From Sulfurimonas sp. (GTDB taxonomy: Bacteria > Campylobacterota > Campylobacteria > Campylobacterales > Sulfurimonadaceae): 39,131 bases of DNA. Position numbers and translations under genes: made by a program. Below are positions 8,511 through 16,257 of this stretch, piece after piece. Every line of letters begins with the position of its first letter. Position 1 is the first letter of the stretch. Below the pieces are notes generated by a model, which was given only the letters and a program-made list of their open reading frames with translations, ran no database searches and was not told the origin of the DNA. The stretch lies in NCBI GenBank assembly GCA_026988235.1, contig JALSLQ010000076.1:1-39131 (forward strand), written 5' to 3'.

Positions 8511-9872
8511 ATGGCTGATAATACTCAAATAATTAACCTCTACACAGAGTTAGCACAAAATCCGGATAAAGATTTTGGCTGGGATAAAGGCTTAGACAAT
8601 GCAAAGGCACACGATTATAAAGAGGAATGGACAAACGCCTTGCCAACAGAAATCTGGCAATATTGTGCTGCAGTTGGAAATCCTTTTATTCATGCAAATA
8701 TAAAAGAAGGTGATACTGTTTTAGATTTAGGTTGCGGTGCCGGTGTTGATGTTTTAGTGGCACAGTTACATGTAAGGAACAAAGGCAAAGTTATCGGTGT
8801 AGATATTACACCAAAAATGATACAAAAAGCGACTGAGCATGCACAACTTGCCGGATTTTCAAATGTTACTCTTTTAGAAAGCAGTTTTGATAATATTGCC
8901 CTAGAAGATGCAAGTGTTGATGTTGTCATTTCAAACGGCGCTATCAATCTTACTGCATGTAAAGAGTCTGTTTTTACAGAGATTTATCGTGTTTTAAAGC
9001 CAAACGGCACAATCTCTTTTGCAGATATGATAGATATTTCCAAAGAGGCAGAATGTTGTTCGTTAGAGCAAAATTCATGCTGCAACGCTTCGGGTGAAAA
9101 AGACTGGGCGAACTGTGTAGCAGGTACAATGAAAGAAAATGAACTGATAGAATTGATGCAAAAAGCAGGTTTTGAAAATGTTGCCTGTACAGGTCTGACA
9201 CATTATACTACCTCTGAGACAACCCAAGGCGCAACTTTTTATGCTACAAAGATACCCTCGGAGAAATTCAGAAATTTACATTGGGAAAAGATATTTCAAA
9301 CAAAAGATTATACACAAGTTTTATGGCATCAAAATTCTCCTAAAAAATCCCTTGATCTCATCCGTTCTTTTGCAAAAAATGATGCCGCAATTATTGATGC
9401 GGGTTGCGGTGCCTCTCTCATTGTGGACAATCTGCTAGAACTCGGCTATAAAGATATAACGCTTTTAGATACATCCAGAACATCTCTTGAAGTTGTAAAA
9501 AACAGAATAAATAGCTTACATGTAAACTACATTTGTGGAGATATTTTAACTTTTAGCACGCAAAAAAAGTTTGATTTATGGCATGACAGAGCAGTATTTC
9601 ATTTCTTACTCTCCAAAAAAGAGAGACAAAAATACTTTGAGGTTCTCTCAAATTCACTAAAAGATAATGCAACAGCAATTATCAGTACCTTTAGAGTTGA
9701 TGGAGAAATCCAATGTGCAGGACTTGATATTATGCCTTATAATTATGAAAAAATGTTAGCTGAATTACCAAAAAATTTAGAGCTTATTGAAAGCGAAGAG
9801 TATACCCATATTACACCCAAAGAGAGTGAACAAAAGTACATTTATTTCCTTATAAAAAAGCATCCTTTGTAA
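8511..9872 (+). CDS. Two-domain SAM-dependent methyltransferase: ArsM-like domain fused to a second methyltransferase
   Basis: 453 cytoplasmic residues. The first half (about 40-250) has SAM motif I VLDLGCGAGVD (70-80), GVDITPKMI, and the ArsM-like block SNGAINLTACKESVFTEIYR, then DWANCVAGT. ArsM methylates trivalent arsenic through conserved cysteines. Here C202 fits one of them, but the usual GCGNP is AAVGNP, with the nearest cysteine at C52, and a cysteine cluster C182, C183, C190, C191 is added. The second half (about 255-453) is a separate Rossmann methyltransferase (HWEKIF...LWHQNSPKKSLDLI, IIDAGCGAS, WHDRAVFHFL). It shares an operon with dsbD under a divergent ArsR. The substrate (arsenic, selenium, tellurium or thiol) is uncertain. 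Confidence 0.82.
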   Translation: MADNTQIINLYTELAQNPDKDFGWDKGLDNAKAHDYKEEWTNALPTEIWQYCAAVGNPFIHANIKEGDTVLDLGCGAGVDVLVAQLHVRNKGKVIGVDITPKMIQKATEHAQLAGFSNVTLLESSFDNIALEDASVDVVISNGAINLTACKESVFTEIYRVLKPNGTISFADMIDISKEAECCSLEQNSCCNASGEKDWANCVAGTMKENELIELMQKAGFENVACTGLTHYTTSETTQGATFYATKIPSEKFRNLHWEKIFQTKDYTQVLWHQNSPKKSLDLIRSFAKNDAAIIDAGCGASLIVDNLLELGYKDITLLDTSRTSLEVVKNRINSLHVNYICGDILTFSTQKKFDLWHDRAVFHFLLSKKERQKYFEVLSNSLKDNATAIISTFRVDGEIQCAGLDIMPYNYEKMLAELPKNLELIESEEYTHITPKESEQKYIYFLIKKHPL

Positions 9873-9932
9873 GCAAACTGTAATAAAAATATATTATAAT
9901 ACTAAAACCCACTAAAAATGGAGAAAGTAAAA

Positions 9933-10166
9933 ATGCATGAGAGAGAGTTTACTATAGATGCAAACAATCCCGAGTTAGAGTTTTTTTATGATTTAGATGA
10001 TGCTTGTGCAAAAAGCATTTGTGAAAACACTCTTGAGATACCTGAAAATTATATCAAGAAAATTGAGTGTTTCGAAGATGCTTTTACAGTGTATCTTAAA
10101 CCCTCTCGGCGGTATTACCGAGATGACTGGTATGTTAATTTGACTCGTTTGGATTATGTTTCATAA
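9933..10166 (+). CDS. Small conserved protein of unknown function
   Basis: A 77-residue acidic protein (MHEREFTIDANNPELEFF, ending YYRDDWYVNLTRLDYVS). The start at 9933 is preferred over an in-frame ATG at 9918 because GGAG (9920-9923) sits at good spacing before it. No signal peptide or membrane segment, and no recognised motif. It lies 60 bp after the methyltransferase gene and its end overlaps the convergent DUF523 gene by 13 bp. Coding is supported by the ribosome-binding site and the even, charged composition; no function can be given. Confidence 0.7.
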   Translation: MHEREFTIDANNPELEFFYDLDDACAKSICENTLEIPENYIKKIECFEDAFTVYLKPSRRYYRDDWYVNLTRLDYVS

Positions 10167-10597
10167 GAACATTCATCTTCGATTTTGATGTCTGTATAAT
10201 ACTCACTCATAAGCTCTGCAGCAATGCCATTGCCAATTTTTATGATTTCTTTTTTCGCATTTAAAATCGGTGTCGTTCCATAACCACAACTTGGAGATTT
10301 TGACTTTAATATAATGCGTTCTGCTTCTGGATGTTGTTGTATAAAAGCATGAATTTCTTCTCTTAAAAGATCTGTAACATCTCTATTTATTTCCTCTGTA
10401 ATAATTCTATTTTCACCTTTTATCTGCATCACATTAATCCGTTCTCTCGGCGTTCCAAAAAGCGGTGCTTCGGGGCAAAACGAAATGATTTCATACTCTT
10501 TTAAAGCCTCTGTTACCGTATTTATCTTTTTTATTTTCCCATCATAACGGCAATATTCACCCAGTATGCACGCCGAAACAATTACTTTTTTTTTCAT
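10154..10597 (-). CDS. DUF523 family protein
   Basis: A 147-residue protein with the DUF523 signatures VSACILGEYCRYDG (C10, C16), ISFCPEAPLFGTPRERI and LKSKSPSCGYGTTP. The conserved cysteines suggest metal or iron-sulfur binding, but the biochemical role is unproven. The start at 10597 is chosen because GGAGAG precedes that ATG; the ATG four codons upstream overlaps this site and is unlikely. Its end overlaps the convergent small gene by 13 bp. A cluster of three hairpin repeats lies immediately upstream. Confidence 0.9.
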   Translation of the reverse strand: MKKKVIVSACILGEYCRYDGKIKKINTVTEALKEYEIISFCPEAPLFGTPRERINVMQIKGENRIITEEINRDVTDLLREEIHAFIQQHPEAERIILKSKSPSCGYGTTPILNAKKEIIKIGNGIAAELMSEYYTDIKIEDECSYET

Positions 10598-10632
10598 ATA
10601 TCTCTCCATAACATTTAGTTGAAAAATACAAA

Positions 10633-10749
10633 GCCCGCACTAAAGTACGGGTTCCGAAAAGCTCTTTAATCGGAATCGGTACTTTAGTGCCGACTATTAG
10701 GGTGCAAAAGTCTTAATTCTTTCTTGGAACCTAGACTTTAGTCTAGGCT
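10633..10749. repeat. Cluster of three dispersed hairpin repeats
   Basis: Three units fill the space between the DUF523 and aldehyde dehydrogenase genes: 10633-10656 (CCCG-CACTAAAGTA-CGGG then TTCCG), 10671-10695 (opposite orientation, stem TCGG/CCGA) and 10726-10749 (GGAAC, then a perfect CCTAGACT/AGTCTAGG dyad with a TT loop). All share a central ACTAAAGT/ACTTTAGT core and a GGAAC/GTTCC edge. The outer stem bases differ between units but remain paired. They resemble REP elements in size and placement; they could also act as bidirectional terminators for the flanking genes. Confidence 0.85.
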
Positions 10750-10776
10750 AAATTGCATCAAAACCTCACTTATGAT

Positions 10777-12198
10777 TTAACAAATGACAATAGATTTAAT
10801 CTCCGTCATCTCTTCTATCGCAAAACGCGGTCCTTCACGCCCTACTCCGCTTAATTTTACCCCACCGTACGGTTGGATATCAAAACGAAGTGTTGGCATA
10901 TCATTAATGACAATACCTCCTGCATCAAGCTCCTCTATTGCACGATTTGTAATGCTTAAATCATTTGTAAAAACAGAAAACTGCAAACCGTACGGCGAAT
11001 CATTCATCTTCTGTACGGCATCATCAAAATCAGTCACTTTTACCAAAGAAACAATAGGCGCAAAAACCTCTTCACAAACAATTGCCATATCATCTCGTAC
11101 ATTTGCCATCACACAAGGGTAAAAAGTTTTTCCTTCCAGACGAGGCACCAGCAAAGGAATTGCACCCTCTTTTATAGCGGTATCAATCCATCCCATAGCC
11201 CGCGTGCAAGATTCATCATCTATAAGCGGACCCATAAATGTTTCTTCATCATATGGACTGCCGACTTTGAGTTTTTTCGTTGCCGTTGCCATAAGCTCTG
11301 CAAACTCATCATAAATATCTTCTTGCACATAAATACGCTGCAAAGAGATACAAACCTGCCCAGAATTTACAAAAGCACCCAAAGCACATTTCGTTGCTGC
11401 ATAGGCTAAATCAGCCGACTTTTCTATAAAGGTTGCCGCATTGCCGCCGAGTTCAAGCGAAACTTTTTTTATACCCGCATTTTTTGTAATAATGTTACCC
11501 ACGGGAACACTCCCCGTAAAACTAATCACACGGGGAATGTCACTTGTGATTAAAGCACTCCCGACCTCTGCATCGCCATATACTACACTTAAAGCATCGG
11601 GAATTGCATACTCACTCTCTATAAAAAGTTTTGCAAATTTATAAGCTGTTAACGGTGCTTCAGGTGTGGGTTTAAGTACGACAGCGTTGCCCGCTACAAG
11701 TGCAGGTGCGAGCTTATGTGCTACGAGATTGAGAGGAAAATTAAAAGGAGTAATCGCCACGACCACCCCTGCAGGTTCACGGCGAAAAAAGCTAAGTGTT
11801 TTTTTTCCACTATTCATTGCATCGGTGTTGATTGTCTCACCGCCCATAGTTCGCATAGTCTCGGCTGCAAGCGTTACCGTCTCTATGCAACGCTCAACTT
11901 CTATGCGTGCAAAAGCTATAGGTTTACCGACCTCATCCGTAATGGTTTTTGCTAAATCTTCTTTGTGTTCTTTAAGCTTACATGTAACATCTAAAAGCCA
12001 AGCACATCGTTGTGCTAAAGTGCTTTTTTTCGCAAAAATAGTGGCTTTTTGTGCAATATTCAATGCTTTTTTGACATCTTGAGCATCGCAAATAGAAGCA
12101 GAGGAAACCACTTCCCCATTATAAGGTGATTTTCTCTGACTATGCTGTTCTTTATTTACTTGTGTTGAGCCGAAAAATATTTTTGCTTCTTGCATCAT
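10777..12198 (-). CDS. NAD(P)-dependent aldehyde dehydrogenase
   Basis: A 473-residue aldehyde dehydrogenase of usual family length. Visible are the cofactor-binding stretch VVAITPFNFPLNLVAHKLAP and VVLKPTPEAP, the general-base motif VSLELGGNAA, the catalytic cysteine in NSGQVCISLQ, and the C-terminal YGGVKLSGVGREGPRFAIEE. The sequence is closest in style to the lactaldehyde/non-phosphorylating glyceraldehyde-3-phosphate/succinate-semialdehyde branch; the substrate cannot be fixed from sequence. AGGAAC precedes two adjacent ATGs (12198 and 12195), either of which could start. It follows yraN on the same strand after 34 bp. Confidence 0.9.
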   Translation of the reverse strand: MMQEAKIFFGSTQVNKEQHSQRKSPYNGEVVSSASICDAQDVKKALNIAQKATIFAKKSTLAQRCAWLLDVTCKLKEHKEDLAKTITDEVGKPIAFARIEVERCIETVTLAAETMRTMGGETINTDAMNSGKKTLSFFRREPAGVVVAITPFNFPLNLVAHKLAPALVAGNAVVLKPTPEAPLTAYKFAKLFIESEYAIPDALSVVYGDAEVGSALITSDIPRVISFTGSVPVGNIITKNAGIKKVSLELGGNAATFIEKSADLAYAATKCALGAFVNSGQVCISLQRIYVQEDIYDEFAELMATATKKLKVGSPYDEETFMGPLIDDESCTRAMGWIDTAIKEGAIPLLVPRLEGKTFYPCVMANVRDDMAIVCEEVFAPIVSLVKVTDFDDAVQKMNDSPYGLQFSVFTNDLSITNRAIEELDAGGIVINDMPTLRFDIQPYGGVKLSGVGREGPRFAIEEMTEIKSIVIC

Positions 12199-12232
12199 TG
12201 TTCCTAAAAATTATTTTAGAAAAATTATATCA

Positions 12233-12562
12233 CTAAAGAGTAATATTTTCTACCATTTCTATACTTTGCGGTGTTACTACCACAGCATCAATCATAAAAT
12301 CTACTTCCAAGGCGTTCTTTTTCATATAGACCTGTGCTGTTTTTATAAGACGGGAAAGTTTTGTCGGTGTGATATTTTGGATGGCAAGTTCGTAATCTTC
12401 ACCACTTTTTACTTCTACAAAATGCAGAACATCCTCTTTTGTGGCAATAATATCAATCTCACCAAAGCGAGCGTAAAAGTTTCTCTCTACAACAAAGTAG
12501 CCTTTTTCTGTAAGAAATAAAGCAGCTTTGTCTTCCGCAATATTCCCTTTTGCTCTACTCAT
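12233..12562 (-). CDS. YraN family (UPF0102) protein, nuclease-fold
   Basis: A 109-residue protein with the family layout: KGNIAEDKAALFLTEKGYFV, FGEIDIIA and LHFVEVKSG. The E...D...E-x-K pattern (GEID, VEVK) is the restriction-endonuclease-like catalytic motif found in Holliday-junction-resolvase relatives; the real substrate of YraN is unknown. AAGGAGAT lies seven bases before ATG 12562. It is downstream of the formate dehydrogenase gene in coordinates, on the same strand, between it and the aldehyde dehydrogenase. Confidence 0.92.
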   Translation of the reverse strand: MSRAKGNIAEDKAALFLTEKGYFVVERNFYARFGEIDIIATKEDVLHFVEVKSGEDYELAIQNITPTKLSRLIKTAQVYMKKNALEVDFMIDAVVVTPQSIEMVENITL

Positions 12563-12602
12563 AGTTTTATCTCCTTGGAAATATAGGTTTTAAAGACACC
12601 AA

Positions 12603-12626
12603 GCCCGCACTAAAGTACGGGTTCCG
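12603..12626. repeat. Hairpin repeat overlapping the formate dehydrogenase stop codon
   Basis: The same unit as 10633-10656 (CCCG-CACTAAAGTA-CGGG and TTCCG). Read on the minus strand, its CTTTAG supplies the last leucine codon and the TAG stop of the formate dehydrogenase gene, and the unit encodes that protein's last residues, SEPVL. The rest of the hairpin lies directly after the stop and could aid termination. Confidence 0.9.
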
Positions 12627-14694
12627 AAAAAGCTATTATTTCAACTTGCACAGATTTAAATGCAGCGGTTAAAATAAGCTCATCACTTTTGTCCCCAAAA
12701 AGATTATTTATTTTCGACTCGGCATGATGAAAGGTTGCAAAGAGTGTTTTTGGTTGCACTTTGTCCGTAATTTTTACTCGGAGTGGGTTGGTTTGTCCCC
12801 ATTCGCTTTTGAGTATAACTTTTTCACTGACAAAATCATCGGCATCGCCTTCATACACTAACAATATATCTTCTTCATATCTGTCATTGAGCTTTGAACT
12901 TCGTTTTGTTTGTGCGGCATTATTATAGTGTGCGAGTGTTCTGCCTGTTGTAAGATGATAGCCTTTGAGCACTTTATTTTGTATCTCTTGCACCATTCCC
13001 CGAAGCTTATACTGATGATATACAAAATACCCGTAACCGTCTTCTGTTCTAAAATCCAATTGATGTAAAATCGGTGTATCTTCAGTATGCACAGGCCATT
13101 GTAGTCCGCGTTTACGGTGCTTTTCAAGTCTATGATAGTCTGCTCCGCTAAAACGACGGTATGCCACGCGTTGTACCTCTTCCCAAACATCTTTAGAGCT
13201 TTTATAATCAGCACTACCACCCATTTTATTATCAAGCATCTGTAGCACTTCCCAATCATCAGGCAAGTCAGATTTCACAAGAGGTTGAGAGAGATGCAAA
13301 CGACGCATAGCATTAATGTAAACACCTGTTTTCTCGTATGCCGACTTCACTCCAACCACAATATCAGCACGATTTGCAACATCTGTCATAAAAAGTTCTT
13401 GCACAAAAAGTAAATCAAGATGTTCAAAAGCACGGTCTACTTTATTTAAATTCGGGTGAATATGCGTTAAATCTTCTCCAATGTTAAGCACTGCTTTGAG
13501 TCTGTCTTCAAGCATTTCATCAACCAGTTGCGGTGTCATCAAGCCTACTTCTTTTGGCTCTTGATAATCTGGGTCATAATAAGGCAACATCCCCATGTCA
13601 CAAGTTCCCTGCACATTGTTTTGTCCGCGTAACGGCATCAAGCCTGCACCTGCTTTACCAATGTTACCCGTCATGAGTGCCAAGTGTGTGATTGCCATTA
13701 CTGCATAGCTCCCATCAAGGTGTTCGGTAATGCCAAGTCCCCAAAATATCATAGACTTTTTCAGGGCATATTCTCGTGCTACTTTTCTTACCATTTTAGA
13801 CAAATATTCATACCCCTCAAGTTCATTAAAATAATCAGGATTTGCATAAGGGTCATTTAAAATTTTTTGTTTAAATTCTAAGAAGCCTTTTGTTCTGTCG
13901 GCTATAAAATTATCATCATATAATTCTTCATCTATAATGACATAGGCGAGCATATTTAAAATAAGCAAGTTCGCTTCATGTGGCATAATCGCTTTATATT
14001 TTGCGAAACGATGCAGTTTAATTTCACGCACATCAAATACAGCAAGATTATCATTTTCCCGTGCTACATCCAAAATACGATTGGCAATAATAGGATGCGC
14101 CTCTGTCGTATTTGAGCCGATAACTATCATAAATTCAGTGTTATAAATATCATTATAAGGATTTGTTGCCGCTCCCTCTCCTATAGTTACACGCATGCCT
14201 TTGAGTGACGGAGAGTGACAAACTCTTGCACAGTTGTCCACATGCGGAGAGTTCAGTGTATGTCGGGTAAATTTTTGAAACAAATACGAGCTTTCACATG
14301 AAGTTCTCGCCCCTCCGATGGAAGCCACGGATTTTCGTCCATACTCGGCTTGAATTTCTTTGAGTTTCATCGCACACGCAGTCGTTGCCACCTCTAAATC
14401 ACACTCATACCATGTAGCATCAAAATCCACCAAAGATTCAACAATAGCCTCTTTAATTGCTGGATTCTTTTCTAAAAAACTTTTACGAATCCGCGGTGTA
14501 CGCAGTCTGTCCTCAGCATCTACAAAGTCATAACCATATTTGCCCTTAATACAAAGCTTCCCTTGAGAAACTACTCCATCAGGATGAGCAAAAATCTTTT
14601 TGATTTTATTTTCTTTGACATCCACATGTGCAGCTATATCACAGCCTACTCCGCAGTATGTGCATACGCTGTCTATTGTTTGTATATTTTCCAT
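12610..14694 (-). CDS. Cytoplasmic formate dehydrogenase-like molybdopterin oxidoreductase (cysteine type)
   Basis: 694 residues from ATG 14694, which has GGAG eight bases before it; a GTG three codons upstream is less likely. The N-terminal 4Fe-4S site is CTYCGVGC (C11, C14, C18) with C48 in GKLCIKG. The Mo/W-ligating residue is C159 in ARVCHSPS where FdhF has selenocysteine, followed by the conserved H160. RGQNNVQGTCDMG and the C-terminal molybdopterin-binding domain (TTGRTLAHYNN) are present. There is no Tat signal, so it is cytoplasmic. No iron-sulfur, membrane or accessory fdh gene lies beside it, so its electron partner is unknown. The C-terminus is formed by a hairpin repeat. Confidence 0.85.
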   Translation of the reverse strand: MENIQTIDSVCTYCGVGCDIAAHVDVKENKIKKIFAHPDGVVSQGKLCIKGKYGYDFVDAEDRLRTPRIRKSFLEKNPAIKEAIVESLVDFDATWYECDLEVATTACAMKLKEIQAEYGRKSVASIGGARTSCESSYLFQKFTRHTLNSPHVDNCARVCHSPSLKGMRVTIGEGAATNPYNDIYNTEFMIVIGSNTTEAHPIIANRILDVARENDNLAVFDVREIKLHRFAKYKAIMPHEANLLILNMLAYVIIDEELYDDNFIADRTKGFLEFKQKILNDPYANPDYFNELEGYEYLSKMVRKVAREYALKKSMIFWGLGITEHLDGSYAVMAITHLALMTGNIGKAGAGLMPLRGQNNVQGTCDMGMLPYYDPDYQEPKEVGLMTPQLVDEMLEDRLKAVLNIGEDLTHIHPNLNKVDRAFEHLDLLFVQELFMTDVANRADIVVGVKSAYEKTGVYINAMRRLHLSQPLVKSDLPDDWEVLQMLDNKMGGSADYKSSKDVWEEVQRVAYRRFSGADYHRLEKHRKRGLQWPVHTEDTPILHQLDFRTEDGYGYFVYHQYKLRGMVQEIQNKVLKGYHLTTGRTLAHYNNAAQTKRSSKLNDRYEEDILLVYEGDADDFVSEKVILKSEWGQTNPLRVKITDKVQPKTLFATFHHAESKINNLFGDKSDELILTAAFKSVQVEIIAFSEPVL

Positions 14695-14813
14695 CTTTCC
14701 CACTCCGCAAAACTATTTTTAGTTCGATAAGATTTTTAAAAAAGTTTATCGTGAAGCTCAGAGCGAAGCGAGGATTTGCCTTCTAAGATATACTTTTTAA
14801 AAAATCTGCAGTT

Positions 14814-14986
14814 TTAATGGAGATAGTTTACAATTCTTTGCCTTAAGGCTGATGGAAGTAAATTCATCAACCGAATGATTAAATAAAATCTAAGAGGAAA
14901 GGCATAAAACTTTTTTCCTCTGCATAAGCATTCAAAGCACGCTTTGATGAAGCATATACTTTGGCACCTGTAATTAAGATTTTCAT
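14814..14986 (-). pseudogene. Decayed short-chain dehydrogenase/reductase remnant
   Basis: In the 300-bp gap upstream of the formate dehydrogenase, an open frame from 14986 begins MKILITGAKVYASSKRALNA. This joins the SDR N-terminal strand MKILITGA directly to a YxxxK-type active-site helix (VYASSKRALNAYAEE), as if over a hundred residues had been deleted. The frame stops at 14879, but in the next frame FYAFPLRFYLIIRLMNLLPS continues and ends at 14814, like a normal SDR C-terminus. Internal deletion plus frameshift mark a dead gene. The rest of the gap (14695-14813) shows no gene or clear promoter. Confidence 0.6.
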
Positions 14987-14994
14987 CTTAACGC

Positions 14995-16257
14995 TTATAC
15001 AATCCTAATCATAGAAGGTTTTGCATTGACAAAGTCAAGTGCTTCAAGTTCACTCATCATATTTTGCATATCTTTTTCCACGGCAGTGTGTGTAGAGATT
15101 AACAAGTTGGCACTTGCATTGTCACTTGGACGCTGTAGCATTGTTTCTATAGAAATATTATGCGTTTCAAATATTTTCGTCAATCGTGCCAAAACGCCTG
15201 CTTTGTCTGAAACATTCACTCTCAAGTAGTATTTTGACTCAATTTTTTCCGTCAGCTTCAATGTCAGCTGACTGCCTTCCATAGGACGGTTAAAGCCAAG
15301 CATTGGCGTAGATTTTCCGCTTCTTGCAATGTCTATAATATTTGCGACAACAGCAGAAGCCGTTGCATCACCACCTGCACCCGGCCCGTAATAAAGCGTT
15401 TCTCCTACTTTATCACCTACAACAGAAATACCGTTCATCACGCCGTCTATCTTTGCTATCATTTCCTCTTGCTTGATTAAACAAGCATGCACACGCAATT
15501 CTACTTCATCTTTATCTTTTTTTGCGATGCCTAAAAGTTTAATAGCATAGCCAAACTCTTTTGCAAAGGCAATGTCATCTTGTGTCACATTTTCTATGCC
15601 TTCGATGAGAATATCTTCAGGTTTTGCATCAATGCCGTAAGCAATAGAAGCTAAAATGAGTAATTTATGTGCAGCATCATAGCCACCAACATCAAAAGTC
15701 GGATCAGCTTCGGCATAGCCGAGTTCTTGAGACTCTTTTAATATATCATCATAGGCGACACCCTCATTGGTCATTTTTGTCATCATATAGTTACATGTAC
15801 CATTCATAATACCCATGATGGACTCTATGTGATTGGCAGACAAACCATCACGAAGTGCAGTAATAATAGGAATTCCTCCAGCAACACTTGCTTCAAATTC
15901 AAAAGCTTTGTCTTGTGCAATTTCTTGTAGTTCATAACGATGGTATGCTAAAAGTGCTTTATTTGCAGTCACAACGGCTTTTCCTGCTTTAAGCGCACGC
16001 TTGACTACCTCAAACGGTTCTTCAACTCCACCCATCAACTCTACTACTATGTCAATTTCTTCATCATTTAAAATATCATCTACATTATCCGTTATAACAA
16101 TATCCAAACCTCGCTCTTTTTTAAGATTTTTTACGACACCACTTTTTACGACAATATCTACACCTGCACGGGCAGAAATGACATCTGCATTCTCTTTTAA
16201 AATCTGTGCTACACTTGTTCCGACGGTTCCGACACCGATTATTCCGACTTTTATCAT
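14995..16257 (-). CDS. hom: Homoserine dehydrogenase
   Basis: Converts aspartate semialdehyde to homoserine for threonine and methionine synthesis, in the cytoplasm. 420 residues: Rossmann NAD(P) site VGIIGVGTVGTSVA (4-17), VVTANKALLA, the catalytic/substrate stretch GIMNGTCNYMMTKM and ELGYAEADPTFDVGGYDAAHK, and a C-terminal ACT domain (about 345-420, YYLRVNVSDKAGVLARLTKI) for feedback control by an amino acid, normally threonine. The ATG shares one base with the upstream aminotransferase stop (TAATG), so the two are coupled. Confidence 0.97.
   Translation of the reverse strand: MIKVGIIGVGTVGTSVAQILKENADVISARAGVDIVVKSGVVKNLKKERGLDIVITDNVDDILNDEEIDIVVELMGGVEEPFEVVKRALKAGKAVVTANKALLAYHRYELQEIAQDKAFEFEASVAGGIPIITALRDGLSANHIESIMGIMNGTCNYMMTKMTNEGVAYDDILKESQELGYAEADPTFDVGGYDAAHKLLILASIAYGIDAKPEDILIEGIENVTQDDIAFAKEFGYAIKLLGIAKKDKDEVELRVHACLIKQEEMIAKIDGVMNGISVVGDKVGETLYYGPGAGGDATASAVVANIIDIARSGKSTPMLGFNRPMEGSQLTLKLTEKIESKYYLRVNVSDKAGVLARLTKIFETHNISIETMLQRPSDNASANLLISTHTAVEKDMQNMMSELEALDFVNAKPSMIRIV

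Noticed and set aside
8511..9872. Calling the gene arsM outright
   Set aside because: One of the three key cysteine contexts is altered and no arsenic transporter or reductase is adjacent, so the substrate is left open.
10633..10749. CRISPR-like array
   Set aside because: Units are palindromic, in both orientations and irregularly spaced, with no constant spacer length or cas genes.
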